DNA of 64,000 nucleotides from Carnobacterium jeotgali MS3. Its GTDB lineage: Bacteria > Bacillota > Bacilli > Lactobacillales > Carnobacteriaceae. Positions 1 through 8,702 of this stretch are shown here, in pieces. Position numbers and translations under genes: made by a program. Under the pieces are notes generated by a model. That model saw nothing but the letters and a program-made list of their open reading frames with translations. It was not told where the DNA came from and ran no database searches. Within the stretch, counting starts at the first letter, position 1. Every line of letters starts with the position of its first letter. The stretch is from the NCBI RefSeq assembly GCF_000745125.1, contig NZ_JQNF01000005.1, positions 186,001 through 250,000 on the forward strand. Direction: 5' to 3'.

Positions 1-22
1 TTAGAATATGGAGGAATAGACT

Positions 23-1960
23 ATGTCAGAAATTAAGATTACTTTTCCAGATGGAGCGGTAAAAGATTTTCCTGCTGGTTCATCTACAAAAGAGATTGCT
101 GAAAGTATTAGCAAAGGTTTAGCCAAAAAAGCATTGGCTGGTAAATTTAATGGCGAATTAGTGGATTTGATCCGTCCACTTGAATCAGATGGCTCAATTG
201 AGATTATTACACCTGATCATGAAGACGCATTACAAATTTTGCGTCATTCAACTGCTCACTTAATGGCAAATGCCTTACGTCGTTTGTATCCCGATATAAA
301 ATTTGGAGTAGGTCCTGCCATTTCAACTGGCTTTTACTACGATACAGATTCTGAAGCACCAATAACAGATGAGGATATCCCAAAAATTGAAGCTGAGATG
401 ATGGCGATTGTAAAAGAAAACAACCCAATTATTCGCAAAGAAGTCACTCGTGAAGAAGCTTTAGAAATCTTCAAAGATGATCCTTACAAGGTTGAATTGA
501 TTACAAATCTTCCAGAATCAGAAGCAATTACCGTTTATGACCAAGGCGATTTTGTGGATTTATGTCGTGGAGTTCATGTTCCTTCAACTGGTCGTATTCA
601 AGTATTTAAATTATTGTCTCTTGCAGGTGCGTATTGGAGAGGCAATTCAGATAATAAAATGATGCAACGTGTTTATGGAACAGCCTTTTTCGATAAAAAA
701 GATTTAAAAGAGTTTATTCAAATGCGTGAAGAAGCTAAACTACGCGATCATCGTAAACTAGGAAAAGAATTAGATTTATTTATGATTTCTCCTGAAGTTG
801 GTTCTGGATTGCCTTTCTGGTTGCCAAAAGGTGCTACAATTCGTCGTACAATTGAACGTTATATTGTTGACCGTGAAATCAGTTTAGGTTACCAACATGT
901 CTACACACCTATTATGGCTGATGTAAACTTATATAAAACTTCTGGTCACTGGGACCACTATCATGAAGATATGTTTCCACCTATGGACATGGGAGACGGC
1001 GAAATGCTTGTCTTGCGTCCTATGAACTGCCCACATCACATGATGGTCTATAAAAATGATGTACACAGCTACCGCGAATTGCCTATTCGGATTGCTGAAT
1101 TAGGCCAAATGCACCGCTATGAAAAGAGTGGAGCTTTATCAGGATTGCAACGTGTGCGTGAAATGACTTTAAATGATGGGCATACATTCGTACGTCCAGA
1201 TCAAATTGAAGAAGAATTTAAGCGTACATTGGAATTAATGCTAGCTGTATATGGTGACTTTAATATTACGGATTATCGTTTCCGTCTAAGCTATCGTGAC
1301 CCTAATAACACAGAAAAATATTATGATGATGATGCAATGTGGGAAAAAGCTCAAACAATGCTTAAAGCGGCGATGGATGATATGGGACTGGATTACTTCG
1401 AAGCAGAAGGAGAAGCAGCATTCTATGGTCCTAAATTAGATGTCTTAGTTAAAACAGCTATTGGAATCGAAGAAACTCTTTCAACGATTCAATTAGACTT
1501 CTTACTGCCAGAACGTTTCGATTTAACGTATGTAGGAGAAGATGGAGAAAATAACCATCGTCCGGTTGTAATTCACCGAGGTATTGTGTCAACAATGGAA
1601 CGGTTTGTTGCTTACTTAATTGAAGAGTATAAAGGAGCTTTCCCTACGTGGCTAGCACCCGTACAAGCTACAATTATCCCAGTTAATTTAGATATGCATA
1701 CAGATTATGCCTATGAAATAAAAAAACAAATGGAACGTATCGGAATGCGTGTAGAAGTAGATGAACGTAATGAAAAAATGGGTTATAAGATACGTGCTTC
1801 TCAAACACAAAAGATACCTTATCAATTAGTTGTTGGAGATAGTGAAGTTCAAGATAACACGGTTGCAGTTCGTAAATATGGTGAAAAAGCTACTGTAACA
1901 ATTAACTTAAGCGAGTATCTAGAGACTGTTTCAAAAGAAATTGAAAATTTCAGTAAATAA
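23..1960 (+). CDS. thrS: Threonyl-tRNA synthetase
   Basis: Charges tRNA(Thr) with threonine in the cytoplasm. The 645-residue length is normal for a full bacterial ThrRS. It has an N-terminal TGS domain (about 1-62), then an editing domain with the HxxxH pair H75/H79 and a downstream Cys-x3-His (CRGVH). The class II catalytic core carries the zinc-site MNCPHH segment, and a C-terminal anticodon-binding domain starts near residue 545. A GGAGG sits 8 bases before the ATG. Any T-box leader, common for Firmicute thrS genes, would lie upstream of the window and cannot be judged. A promoter and leader for infC begin right after the stop. Confidence 0.97.
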   Translation: MSEIKITFPDGAVKDFPAGSSTKEIAESISKGLAKKALAGKFNGELVDLIRPLESDGSIEIITPDHEDALQILRHSTAHLMANALRRLYPDIKFGVGPAISTGFYYDTDSEAPITDEDIPKIEAEMMAIVKENNPIIRKEVTREEALEIFKDDPYKVELITNLPESEAITVYDQGDFVDLCRGVHVPSTGRIQVFKLLSLAGAYWRGNSDNKMMQRVYGTAFFDKKDLKEFIQMREEAKLRDHRKLGKELDLFMISPEVGSGLPFWLPKGATIRRTIERYIVDREISLGYQHVYTPIMADVNLYKTSGHWDHYHEDMFPPMDMGDGEMLVLRPMNCPHHMMVYKNDVHSYRELPIRIAELGQMHRYEKSGALSGLQRVREMTLNDGHTFVRPDQIEEEFKRTLELMLAVYGDFNITDYRFRLSYRDPNNTEKYYDDDAMWEKAQTMLKAAMDDMGLDYFEAEGEAAFYGPKLDVLVKTAIGIEETLSTIQLDFLLPERFDLTYVGEDGENNHRPVVIHRGIVSTMERFVAYLIEEYKGAFPTWLAPVQATIIPVNLDMHTDYAYEIKKQMERIGMRVEVDERNEKMGYKIRASQTQKIPYQLVVGDSEVQDNTVAVRKYGEKATVTINLSEYLETVSKEIENFSK

Positions 1961-1964
1961 TTTA

Positions 1965-1993
1965 TTGACATATTCTGTCTAGTAGAGTATGAT
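1965..1993 (+). promoter_or_regulatory. Consensus promoter of the infC-rpmI-rplT operon
   Basis: TTGACA (1965-1970), a 17-base spacer and TATGAT (1988-1993) make a near-perfect vegetative promoter just after the thrS stop. Transcription would start near 2000 and give a leader of about 175 bases before infC. Confidence 0.85.
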
Positions 1994-2010
1994 TAGTTAG
2001 TTGAGAAAAT

Positions 2011-2142
2011 CAAGCAGAAGCACCCGCTTCTCGCCTAAGTTGACGAAAGTGTCTCTGGGCTAGATATAAACGATGATAACTTGCATACGGTGTGAGTTAG
2101 AAATTATTTATAGGCGGGTTCGTAATGAACTCGTCTATTTTT
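2011..2142 (+). promoter_or_regulatory. L20-type autoregulatory leader with premature terminator
   Basis: The leader contains a small hairpin AGAAGC-ACCC-GCTTCT (2016-2031). It ends in a 12-bp hairpin (arms 2110-2121 and 2127-2138) followed by TTTTT (2138-2142), an intrinsic terminator placed before infC. The bases CGCCTA at 2032-2037 are complementary to TAGGCG at 2111-2116, so a long-range pairing would compete with the terminator. This is the architecture known for Firmicute L20 leaders, where ribosomal protein L20 binds the leader and promotes termination. The family assignment rests on structure and position, not on a covariance-model search. Confidence 0.8.
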
Positions 2143-2176
2143 CTGCTGTTCTTTCTCTCAAATCTAATGGAGGTGT

Positions 2177-2698
2177 ATGACCATAGCAAAAGATATGATG
2201 GTAAATGACGGCATTCGTGCACGTGAATTACGCGTTATCGGTAGTAACAGCGAACAACTTGGTGTAATTACAAAAAGTGAAGCGTTAAAACTTGCAGAAG
2301 AAGCAAACTTAGACTTAGTACTAGTAGCTCCAAAAGCAAAACCGCCTGTAGCACGTATTATGGACCACGGGAAATTCCGCTTTGAGCAACAGAAAAAAGA
2401 ACGTGAAGCCCGTAAAAATCAAAAAGTCATTAGTATCAAAGAAGTAAGATTAAGTCCTACTATTGATTTGAATGACTTCAATACTAAATTACGTAATGCA
2501 CGTAAGTTCCTTGAAAAAGGAGATAAAGTAAAGGCTTCAATCCGATTTAAAGGTCGTGCCATTACTCATAAAGGTATTGGTAAAGAAGTGTTAGATCGTT
2601 TAGCTAAAGAAACAGCTGATATTTCAACTATTGAATCAGCTGCTAAAATGGATGGTCGCAGCATGTTCTTAATTTTAGCACCAAAAACTGAAAAGTAA
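2177..2698 (+). CDS. infC: Translation initiation factor IF-3
   Basis: Binds the 30S subunit, keeps subunits apart and checks start-codon pairing. The protein shows the IF3 N-domain ([10 protein letters not shown]), the basic linker ([15 protein letters not shown]) and the C-domain ([20 protein letters not shown]) at normal length. The start is uncertain. ATG at 2177 is only 3 bases after GGAGG (2169-2173), whereas the in-frame ATA at 2183 is 9 bases after it. Rare AUU/AUC/AUA starts are a known feature of infC autoregulation, so ATA may be the true start. The ATG coordinate is kept here as the conventional choice. It is the first gene of the infC-rpmI-rplT operon. Confidence 0.95.
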   Translation: MTIAKDMMVNDGIRARELRVIGSNSEQLGVITKSEALKLAEEANLDLVLVAPKAKPPVARIMDHGKFRFEQQKKEREARKNQKVISIKEVRLSPTIDLNDFNTKLRNARKFLEKGDKVKASIRFKGRAITHKGIGKEVLDRLAKETADISTIESAAKMDGRSMFLILAPKTEK

Positions 2699-2723
2699 GA
2701 GTATTTTGAGGAGGAAATAACAA

Positions 2724-2921
2724 ATGCCAAAACAAAAAACACACCGTGGTTCAGCAAAACGGTTCAAAAGAACAGGTAACGGCGGATTAAAACGTCACCA
2801 TTCTAAAACAAGCCATATGTTTGCAAATAAATCACAAAAACAAAAACGTAAATTACGTAAATCAGCAATGGTATCATCAGGCGATATGAAACGTATCCGT
2901 CAACAATTAGCTAAATGGTAA
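2724..2921 (+). CDS. rpmI: 50S ribosomal protein L35
   Basis: Small basic ribosomal protein of 65 residues with the typical start [20 protein letters not shown] and a lysine/arginine-rich body. A GAGGAGG-type site precedes the ATG. It lies between infC and rplT, the universal order in this operon, 25 bases after the infC stop. Confidence 0.97.
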   Translation: MPKQKTHRGSAKRFKRTGNGGLKRHHSKTSHMFANKSQKQKRKLRKSAMVSSGDMKRIRQQLAKW

Positions 2922-3027
2922 TCTGTTACCTAAGCGTAGTTTAGTTCATACTAAGTATGGACAAATGCAAGTTAAATTTTTAAAAGAGTTTTCTTTGTAA
3001 AGGAAACATCTAGAGGAGGAAATTAAT

Positions 3028-3390
3028 ATGCCACGTGTAAAAGGTGGAACGGTTACTCGTAAACGTCGTAAAAAAATATTAAAATTAGCAAAAGGTTACT
3101 ACGGTTCTAAACATATTTTATTCAAAACAGCTAAGCAACAAGTAATGAAATCTTATACTTATGCTTACAGAGATCGTCGTCAAAAGAAACGTGATTTCCG
3201 TAAATTATGGATCGCTCGTATTAATGCAGCTGCTCGTTTAAACAACATGAGCTATAGCACATTTATGCATGGTCTTAAATTAGCAGAAATTGATGTTAAC
3301 CGTAAAATGTTAGCTGATATCGCTGTTACAGATGCTGCTGCATTCACAGCATTAGCTGAACAAGCTAAAACTGCATTAAACAATAAATAA
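3028..3390 (+). CDS. rplT: 50S ribosomal protein L20
   Basis: Early-assembly 23S rRNA-binding protein of 120 residues, starting [20 protein letters not shown], with the extended basic N-terminal tail and globular C-domain of the family. It should also be the repressor acting on the leader upstream of infC. The 106-base gap after rpmI contains a small stem (CATAC-TAA-GTATG) and a 9-bp stem just before the AGAGGAGG site. These were not matched to a known regulator. An intrinsic terminator follows the stop. Confidence 0.97.
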   Translation: MPRVKGGTVTRKRRKKILKLAKGYYGSKHILFKTAKQQVMKSYTYAYRDRRQKKRDFRKLWIARINAAARLNNMSYSTFMHGLKLAEIDVNRKMLADIAVTDAAAFTALAEQAKTALNNK

Positions 3391-3413
3391 ATTTCATATT
3401 TAATGAAAATTTT

Positions 3414-3453
3414 AAAGCTGCTTCGCTCTAATGCGAAGTAGCTTTTTTTTTTT
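3414..3453 (+). terminator. Intrinsic terminator of infC-rpmI-rplT
   Basis: A 13-bp stem (3414-3426 with 3433-3445, one G-T pair), a 6-base loop and a run of about 11 T. Confidence 0.93.
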
Positions 3454-3724
3454 GTGAAAAATTGTTACGATTTTTTTGCAAATAATACATATGGAAAATT
3501 GACGAGAAAAACCGTGAAATGCCTTTATATAGGTTTTTATATTATCGTTAAATGAGTAAAAGATTAAAAATAAATCCTTTTATTGCATTATTTTAATAAT
3601 TTGTGTTGAAATTGTGATAATAAGATGATAATATAATTTGAGTAAACTAATATTGATATTAAGTAAACGAGTGCTTAGTTAATAAGATTAGAAGAGAAAG
3701 ATAAAAGAATTAGGGGGAAATAAA
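3454..3724 (+). other. AT-rich promoter region of the first oppA
   Basis: About 270 non-coding bases. A good -10 (TATAAT, 3632-3637) is present. The nearest -35-like hexamers (TTGAAA 3606-3611; TTGTGA 3612-3617) have poor spacing (20 and 14 bases), so the promoter is only approximate. Transcription from there would leave a leader of about 80 bases ending in an AGGGGG site. No riboswitch or clear operator was recognised. Confidence 0.5.
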
Positions 3725-5404
3725 ATGAAAAAAAATAAATTGATCAGTTTATTAGGTTTAACTGCAACATCTGCATTAGTTTTGGCAGCTTGTGGGAGCG
3801 GTAACGATGGGGAAAAAGCAAGTTCTGAAAACAAAGCATCTGGATCAGGTGAAGAACAAGTACTTAATTTAATTGAAAGTGCTGAATTGCCAAATATGGA
3901 TTCTGCAAAATCAACCGACGTAGTAAGTGGAACTGTCTTAAACAACGTAAATGAAGGATTGTATCGTCAAAATCCAGAAAACGAATTAGAATTAGGGATG
4001 GCTGCAGAAGAACCTGAAGTTAGTGAAGATGGTTTAACGTACACTTTTAAAATTAAAGAAGATGCAGTTTGGTCTAATGGTGATCCTGTGACAGCCAATG
4101 ATTTTATTTATGCTTGGGCTCGTTTAGCAACTCCTGAAACAGCTTCTGAGTACTCATATATGATTGATGGAGTCGTAAAAAATGCTACTGCAATCTTAGC
4201 TGGAGAGATGGAACCATCAGAATTAGGAGCAACAGCTGTTGATGATAAAACATTAGAAATTCAATTAGAAAAAGCTGTTCCTTATTTCAAAGATTTATTA
4301 ACACTTCCAATGTTCTTGCCACAGAATGAAGCGTTTGTAACTGAACAAGGCGATAAGTATGCAACAAATAGTGATGCTGTACTTTATAATGGTCCTTTTG
4401 TCTTAGACGAATGGGATGGCACTGGCTTAAGCTGGGTATTAAACAAAAATGAAGATTATTGGGATAAAGATACTGTGAAGTTAGATACAATTAATGTTGA
4501 CGTAGTTAAAGAAACTTCTACTTCCATCAACTTATACGACACGGGAGCAGTTGATCGTATTACTTTATCAGGTGAATATGTCCAAACAAAACAAGGCGAT
4601 CCTGAATTGAAAACTCAACCAACTTCATCTGTTTTCTACTTTAAATTCAACCAAGAACGTAATGGTGAAGAAACATCTTTAGCTAATGAAAATATTCGTA
4701 AAGCAGTTTCAATGTCATATGATAAACAAGCCTTTGCAGATACTGTTCTTCAAAATGGTTCTATTCCAGCTAATGGGTTAGTTCCAGCAGAATTAGCTAC
4801 TGATCCAGCTTCAGGAGAAGATTTCCGTAAACAAAGCGGTGATTTATCAACTTTTGATGTTAAACAAGCTCAAGAATATTGGGAAAAAGGACTAAAAGAA
4901 TTGGGCGTTGATTCTCTAACATTAGAAATTTTAGGTGATGATTCTGAAAATTCTAAAAAAGCATTAGAATTTATGCAAGCACAATTAACGAGCAATCTTC
5001 CTGGATTGGAAATCAATCTAAGAAACGTACCGTTTAAAGTACGTTTAGAGGCTGATACAAAACAAGATTACGATATCGAAATGTCTGGTTGGGGCGCTGA
5101 CTATGCAGATCCAATCAACTTCTTAGAATTGTTCCATTCAGAAAATGGAAACAATAAATCTAGCTACTCTAATGCTGATTACGATGCATTAGTTGAAAGT
5201 GCTCAAACGAACGTGTCTGATTTAGAAGGACGTTGGGAAGATATGTTAGAAGCTGAAAAAGTCTTGATGGAAACTGCTGGGATTGCACCTATCTATCAAC
5301 GTGCTTACGCTGTTTTAGAAAAAGATTACCTTAAAGGATTCACTACTCACTTAACAGGTGCAGATAAGTCATTCAAATGGGCTTCAATTGAAGGAAAAGA
5401 ATAA
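3725..5404 (+). CDS. oppA: Oligopeptide ABC transporter, substrate-binding lipoprotein (copy 1)
   Basis: Captures extracellular peptides and passes them to an Opp permease at the membrane. The 559-residue protein has a lipoprotein signal peptide ending in the lipobox LAAC, with C23 as the lipidated residue. An acidic linker follows, then a family 5 solute-binding fold (for example YTFKIKEDAVWSNGDPVTA). The start ATG is preceded by AGGGGG. It has its own terminator and so is a single-gene unit. A close paralogue follows, and the only permease genes in the window are about 8.4 kb downstream. Peptide specificity cannot be read from the sequence. Confidence 0.93.
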   Translation: MKKNKLISLLGLTATSALVLAACGSGNDGEKASSENKASGSGEEQVLNLIESAELPNMDSAKSTDVVSGTVLNNVNEGLYRQNPENELELGMAAEEPEVSEDGLTYTFKIKEDAVWSNGDPVTANDFIYAWARLATPETASEYSYMIDGVVKNATAILAGEMEPSELGATAVDDKTLEIQLEKAVPYFKDLLTLPMFLPQNEAFVTEQGDKYATNSDAVLYNGPFVLDEWDGTGLSWVLNKNEDYWDKDTVKLDTINVDVVKETSTSINLYDTGAVDRITLSGEYVQTKQGDPELKTQPTSSVFYFKFNQERNGEETSLANENIRKAVSMSYDKQAFADTVLQNGSIPANGLVPAELATDPASGEDFRKQSGDLSTFDVKQAQEYWEKGLKELGVDSLTLEILGDDSENSKKALEFMQAQLTSNLPGLEINLRNVPFKVRLEADTKQDYDIEMSGWGADYADPINFLELFHSENGNNKSSYSNADYDALVESAQTNVSDLEGRWEDMLEAEKVLMETAGIAPIYQRAYAVLEKDYLKGFTTHLTGADKSFKWASIEGKE

Positions 5405-5411
5405 TTTTTAC

Positions 5412-5444
5412 AAAAAAGAGCGAATTCTTATTCGCTCTTTTTTT
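5412..5444 (+). terminator. Intrinsic terminator after oppA copy 1
   Basis: A 14-bp A-rich stem (5412-5425) pairs with 5430 onward across a TCTT loop and ends in a T7 run. Confidence 0.9.
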
Positions 5445-5584
5445 GTGTTTATTATGTGAGAACTATAAAATTACTATGAGAGTACACCGATACTCGTTTC
5501 TCTCTCTTTTAAATGATGATAAAATGAAGAAGTTATGAATAATTTATAATAAAAGTTTATTATGATTCATTAGGAGGAAATTAA

Positions 5585-7243
5585 GTGGAAAAGAAAAAAT
5601 ATCTTAAGTTAATGGGATTATCACTTGCTTCTGTTAGTTTATTAGCAGCATGTGGCGGAGATTCAGAAGAATCTAAAAAAGGGACTACAGGAAGCGACGG
5701 ACAAGTATTGAACTTAGTTGAGTCAGCTGAATTACCAACAATGGATTCAGCATTAGCAACTGATGCTGTTAGTTTCAATGTAATGAACAATGTTAATGAA
5801 GGGTTATACCGTCAAGGACCAGATGGTGAACTTGTATTAGGAATGGCAGCAGAAGAACCAAAAGTTAGTGAAGATGGATTAACCTATACATTTAAAATTA
5901 GAGAAGACGCTGTATGGTCAAATGGGGACCCTGTGACAGCTAATGATTTTGTTTTCTCATGGAGACGCTTAGTAAATCCTGAAACAGCTGCAGAGTACTC
6001 TTATATGATTGATGGAGTCGTAAAAAATGCAACAGCTATTTTAACAGGTGAAATGGCACCAACTGAATTAGGTATTACAGCAACTGATGATAAAACATTA
6101 GAAATTCAATTAGAAAAAGCTGTTCCTTATTTTGAAAGTTTGACAACATTATCAATGTTCTTCCCACAAAATGAAGCTTATGTTACTGAACAAGGAGATG
6201 CTTACGCTTCAGATAGTGATCATGTTCTTTATAACGGACCATTTGTACTAGATGAATGGGATGGAACTGGCTTAAGCTGGGTAATGAATAAAAATGAAGA
6301 TTACTGGGATGCAGATGCTGTTGAACTAGATGCAGTAAACATCGATGTCATCAAAGAAACGTCAACTGCTTTGAATTTATATGATACTGGTTCAATTGAT
6401 CGTATGATATTATCAGGTGACTACGTTCAAACACAACAAGGTAATCCAGACTTAAAAACTCAACCAACATCTACTGTAGCATATCTTAAATTTAATCAAG
6501 AGCGTAATGGAGAAGAAACTGCTTTAGCAAACGAAAATATTCGTAAAGCGATAGCAATGGCGTTTGATAAACAAGCATACGTTGATACTGTTCTTCAAAA
6601 TGGTTCTATTCCAGCTAATGGACTTGTACCAGAATCATTAGCAGTTGATCCAGCGACTGGTGAAGACTACCGTGAACAAAATGGAGACTTGCTAAAATTT
6701 GATAAAAAACAAGCTCAAGAATATTTTGCAAAAGGCTTACAAGAATTGGGAGTAGATTCTTTATCATTAGAAATTTTAAGTGACGATACAGAAAATGCTA
6801 AAAAATCAATTGAGTTTTTACAAGGACAATTAACACAAAACTTACCTGGTCTAGAAATTACATTAAGAAACGTGCCTTTCAAAGTGCGTCTAGATGCTAA
6901 TAGTAATCAAGATTATGATATTCAATTATCTTTATGGGGAGCAGATTATGCTGATCCGATTAACTTCTTAGAATTATTCCAATCAGAGAACGGGAATAAT
7001 AAATCTGGATACAACAGTGCAGATTATGATGCATTAATTGAAAGTGCTCAAACAAATGTAACTGATCTAGATTCACGTTGGGAAGATATGCTTGATGCAG
7101 AAAAAGTATTGATGGATGATGCTGGTATTGCACCAATTTATCAAAGAGCTTACGCTGTTTTAGAAAAAGACTATGTCAAAGATTTTACAACTTATTTAGT
7201 TGGGGCAGAATGGTCTCTAAAATGGACATCTGTAACAAAATAA
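5585..7243 (+). CDS. oppA: Oligopeptide ABC transporter, substrate-binding lipoprotein (copy 2)
   Basis: Tandem paralogue of the preceding gene with 552 residues. It starts at GTG, 8 bases after AGGAGG. The signal peptide ends in LAAC with C23 as the lipid anchor. The two proteins align along their whole length and share long identical blocks (YSYMIDGVVKNATAIL, LQNGSIPANGLVP). Several nucleotide tracts are identical even at silent positions (48 bases at 4240-4287 and 6085-6132; 38 bases at 4739-4776 and 6584-6621), which suggests gene conversion. Its signal peptide and linker differ from copy 1, so the two may be expressed or used differently. Confidence 0.93.
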   Translation: MEKKKYLKLMGLSLASVSLLAACGGDSEESKKGTTGSDGQVLNLVESAELPTMDSALATDAVSFNVMNNVNEGLYRQGPDGELVLGMAAEEPKVSEDGLTYTFKIREDAVWSNGDPVTANDFVFSWRRLVNPETAAEYSYMIDGVVKNATAILTGEMAPTELGITATDDKTLEIQLEKAVPYFESLTTLSMFFPQNEAYVTEQGDAYASDSDHVLYNGPFVLDEWDGTGLSWVMNKNEDYWDADAVELDAVNIDVIKETSTALNLYDTGSIDRMILSGDYVQTQQGNPDLKTQPTSTVAYLKFNQERNGEETALANENIRKAIAMAFDKQAYVDTVLQNGSIPANGLVPESLAVDPATGEDYREQNGDLLKFDKKQAQEYFAKGLQELGVDSLSLEILSDDTENAKKSIEFLQGQLTQNLPGLEITLRNVPFKVRLDANSNQDYDIQLSLWGADYADPINFLELFQSENGNNKSGYNSADYDALIESAQTNVTDLDSRWEDMLDAEKVLMDDAGIAPIYQRAYAVLEKDYVKDFTTYLVGAEWSLKWTSVTK

Positions 7244-7272
7244 TTAATCCTTAAAAAAATGGGTATTAAATA

Positions 7273-7312
7273 AAAGAAAGAGTCTGGACAAAAGTCTAGG
7301 CTCTTTCTTTTT
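7273..7312 (+). terminator. Intrinsic terminator after oppA copy 2
   Basis: A 17-bp stem with two G-T pairs (7273-7289 with 7294-7310), an AAAA loop and a T5 tail. Confidence 0.9.
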
Positions 7313-7421
7313 AAGCAATAATAAAATTTGCTGGGTGGATGATAGCAAAATTAAGATTAAGAAAACTTTTTTGAAAAAACAATGGTATAATTAATGAATA
7401 AACTAATTGGAGGCCAATATA

Positions 7422-8507
7422 ATGGAAGAAAAAGAACTACAAATGTTAAAAGAATTGACTGATGCAAAAGGAATTGCAGGTAATGAAGGACAAGTCAGAG
7501 AAGTATTTGTAAAGTATGCAAAAGAAAATGCAGACAGCATCGTTTTTGATGGATTAGGTAGTGTGATTGCGAAAAGTGTTGGCGATAAAACCGGACCTAA
7601 AGTATTGTTTGCTGGTCACCTAGATGAAGTTGGTTTTATGGTAACTAAAATCACAGAAGAAGGTTTTATTAAGTTTCAAACGATTGGTGGTTGGTGGGCA
7701 CAAGTTATGCTAGCTCAACAAGTTGAAATTACAACAACAAAAAATAAAACGATTCACGGTGTAACTGGTTGTAAACCACCACATGTCTTAACTGCTGAAG
7801 TACGTAATAAGGCTTATGATATTCAAGATATGTTTATTGATATTGGAGCTTCTTCTAGAGAGGAAGCAATGGAATGGGGCATTAAACCAGGTGATATGGT
7901 AACACCATATACTGAGTTTAGACGTTTAAATGGATCGAAATTTATCTTAGCAAAAGCTTGGGACAATCGTATTGGAACAGCGGTTACTTTGAAAGTATTA
8001 GAAAATTTAAAAGCTGAAGGACATCCCAATAAAGCATTTGCAGTCGGAAATGTACAAGAAGAAGTTGGGCTAAGAGGAGCAAAAACAGCGACCCATTTAG
8101 TGGATCCAGATATTGCCTTTGCACTTGATACGGGTACAGCGGGAGATACTCCAGGTATGACTGAAAAAGAAGCAGATTCTAAACTAGGAAAAGGGCCTCA
8201 AATCATCATTTATGACGCTTCTATGGTAGCTCACAAAGGGTTGCGTGACTTTGTTGTCACTATTGCAGAAGAACTAAATATTCCTTTCCAATATACTGTT
8301 ATCGCTGGTGGAGGAACGGATGCAGGAAGTCAACACGTAAGTAAAAATGGTATACCAGCATTAGCAATTACTGTAGCAACACGTTATTTACATTCACATA
8401 CTTCAGTTATCCATGAAGATGATTATTTAAATACGGTGAAATTAGTAACAGAAGTCATTAAACGATTAGATGCTAAAACAGTTGAAAAAATCAAATACGC
8501 TAATTAA
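7422..8507 (+). CDS. M42 family aminopeptidase (PepA/YtoP-like)
   Basis: Cytoplasmic metal-dependent aminopeptidase of the M42 family, 361 residues. Metal and catalytic motifs are visible in order: [32 protein letters not shown] and the C-terminal [11 protein letters not shown]. The ATG at 7422 is chosen because GGAGG (7409-7413) lies 8 bases before it; an earlier TTG would overlap that site. A TG-extended -10 (TGGTATAAT, 7383-7391) is upstream. Placement after two peptide-binding lipoproteins suggests breakdown of imported peptides (inference). The exact residue preference (Glu/Asp or other) is unknown. Confidence 0.88.
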   Translation: MEEKELQMLKELTDAKGIAGNEGQVREVFVKYAKENADSIVFDGLGSVIAKSVGDKTGPKVLFAGHLDEVGFMVTKITEEGFIKFQTIGGWWAQVMLAQQVEITTTKNKTIHGVTGCKPPHVLTAEVRNKAYDIQDMFIDIGASSREEAMEWGIKPGDMVTPYTEFRRLNGSKFILAKAWDNRIGTAVTLKVLENLKAEGHPNKAFAVGNVQEEVGLRGAKTATHLVDPDIAFALDTGTAGDTPGMTEKEADSKLGKGPQIIIYDASMVAHKGLRDFVVTIAEELNIPFQYTVIAGGGTDAGSQHVSKNGIPALAITVATRYLHSHTSVIHEDDYLNTVKLVTEVIKRLDAKTVEKIKYAN

Positions 8508-8517
8508 CAATAAAAAT

Positions 8518-8572
8518 AAGCTGGAATGGATAGTGCAATTTTATGCAATTCAGCTTGTTTCTATTTTTGTTG
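8518..8572 (+). terminator. Weak terminator candidate after the M42 peptidase
   Basis: Imperfect hairpin with AAGCTG (8518-8523) against CAGCTT (8551-8556) and inner TGCA/TGCA pairing, followed by an interrupted T-rich stretch. It is less convincing than the other terminators. Confidence 0.5.
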
Positions 8573-8702
8573 AATCGTTTCTTTATGACAAATCAATGAA
8601 TTTTTGACGAATCTTTATTAGATAAACTAGAATAACATTTCCTTTTAGCAAAATAACTAGTAAAATAACTAGTAATGATTCAATCAGAAAGGGGGGGAAT
8701 AG

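Noticed and set aside
3454-3640. CodY-box candidate before oppA copy 1
   Set aside because: Only half-site fragments (GGAAAATTG) were found, not a near match to AATTTTCNGAAAATT.
8645-8675. Short tandem repeat AAATAACTAGTA before the HemY-like gene
   Set aside because: Only about two units in AT-rich sequence; not enough for a repeat array or operator claim.
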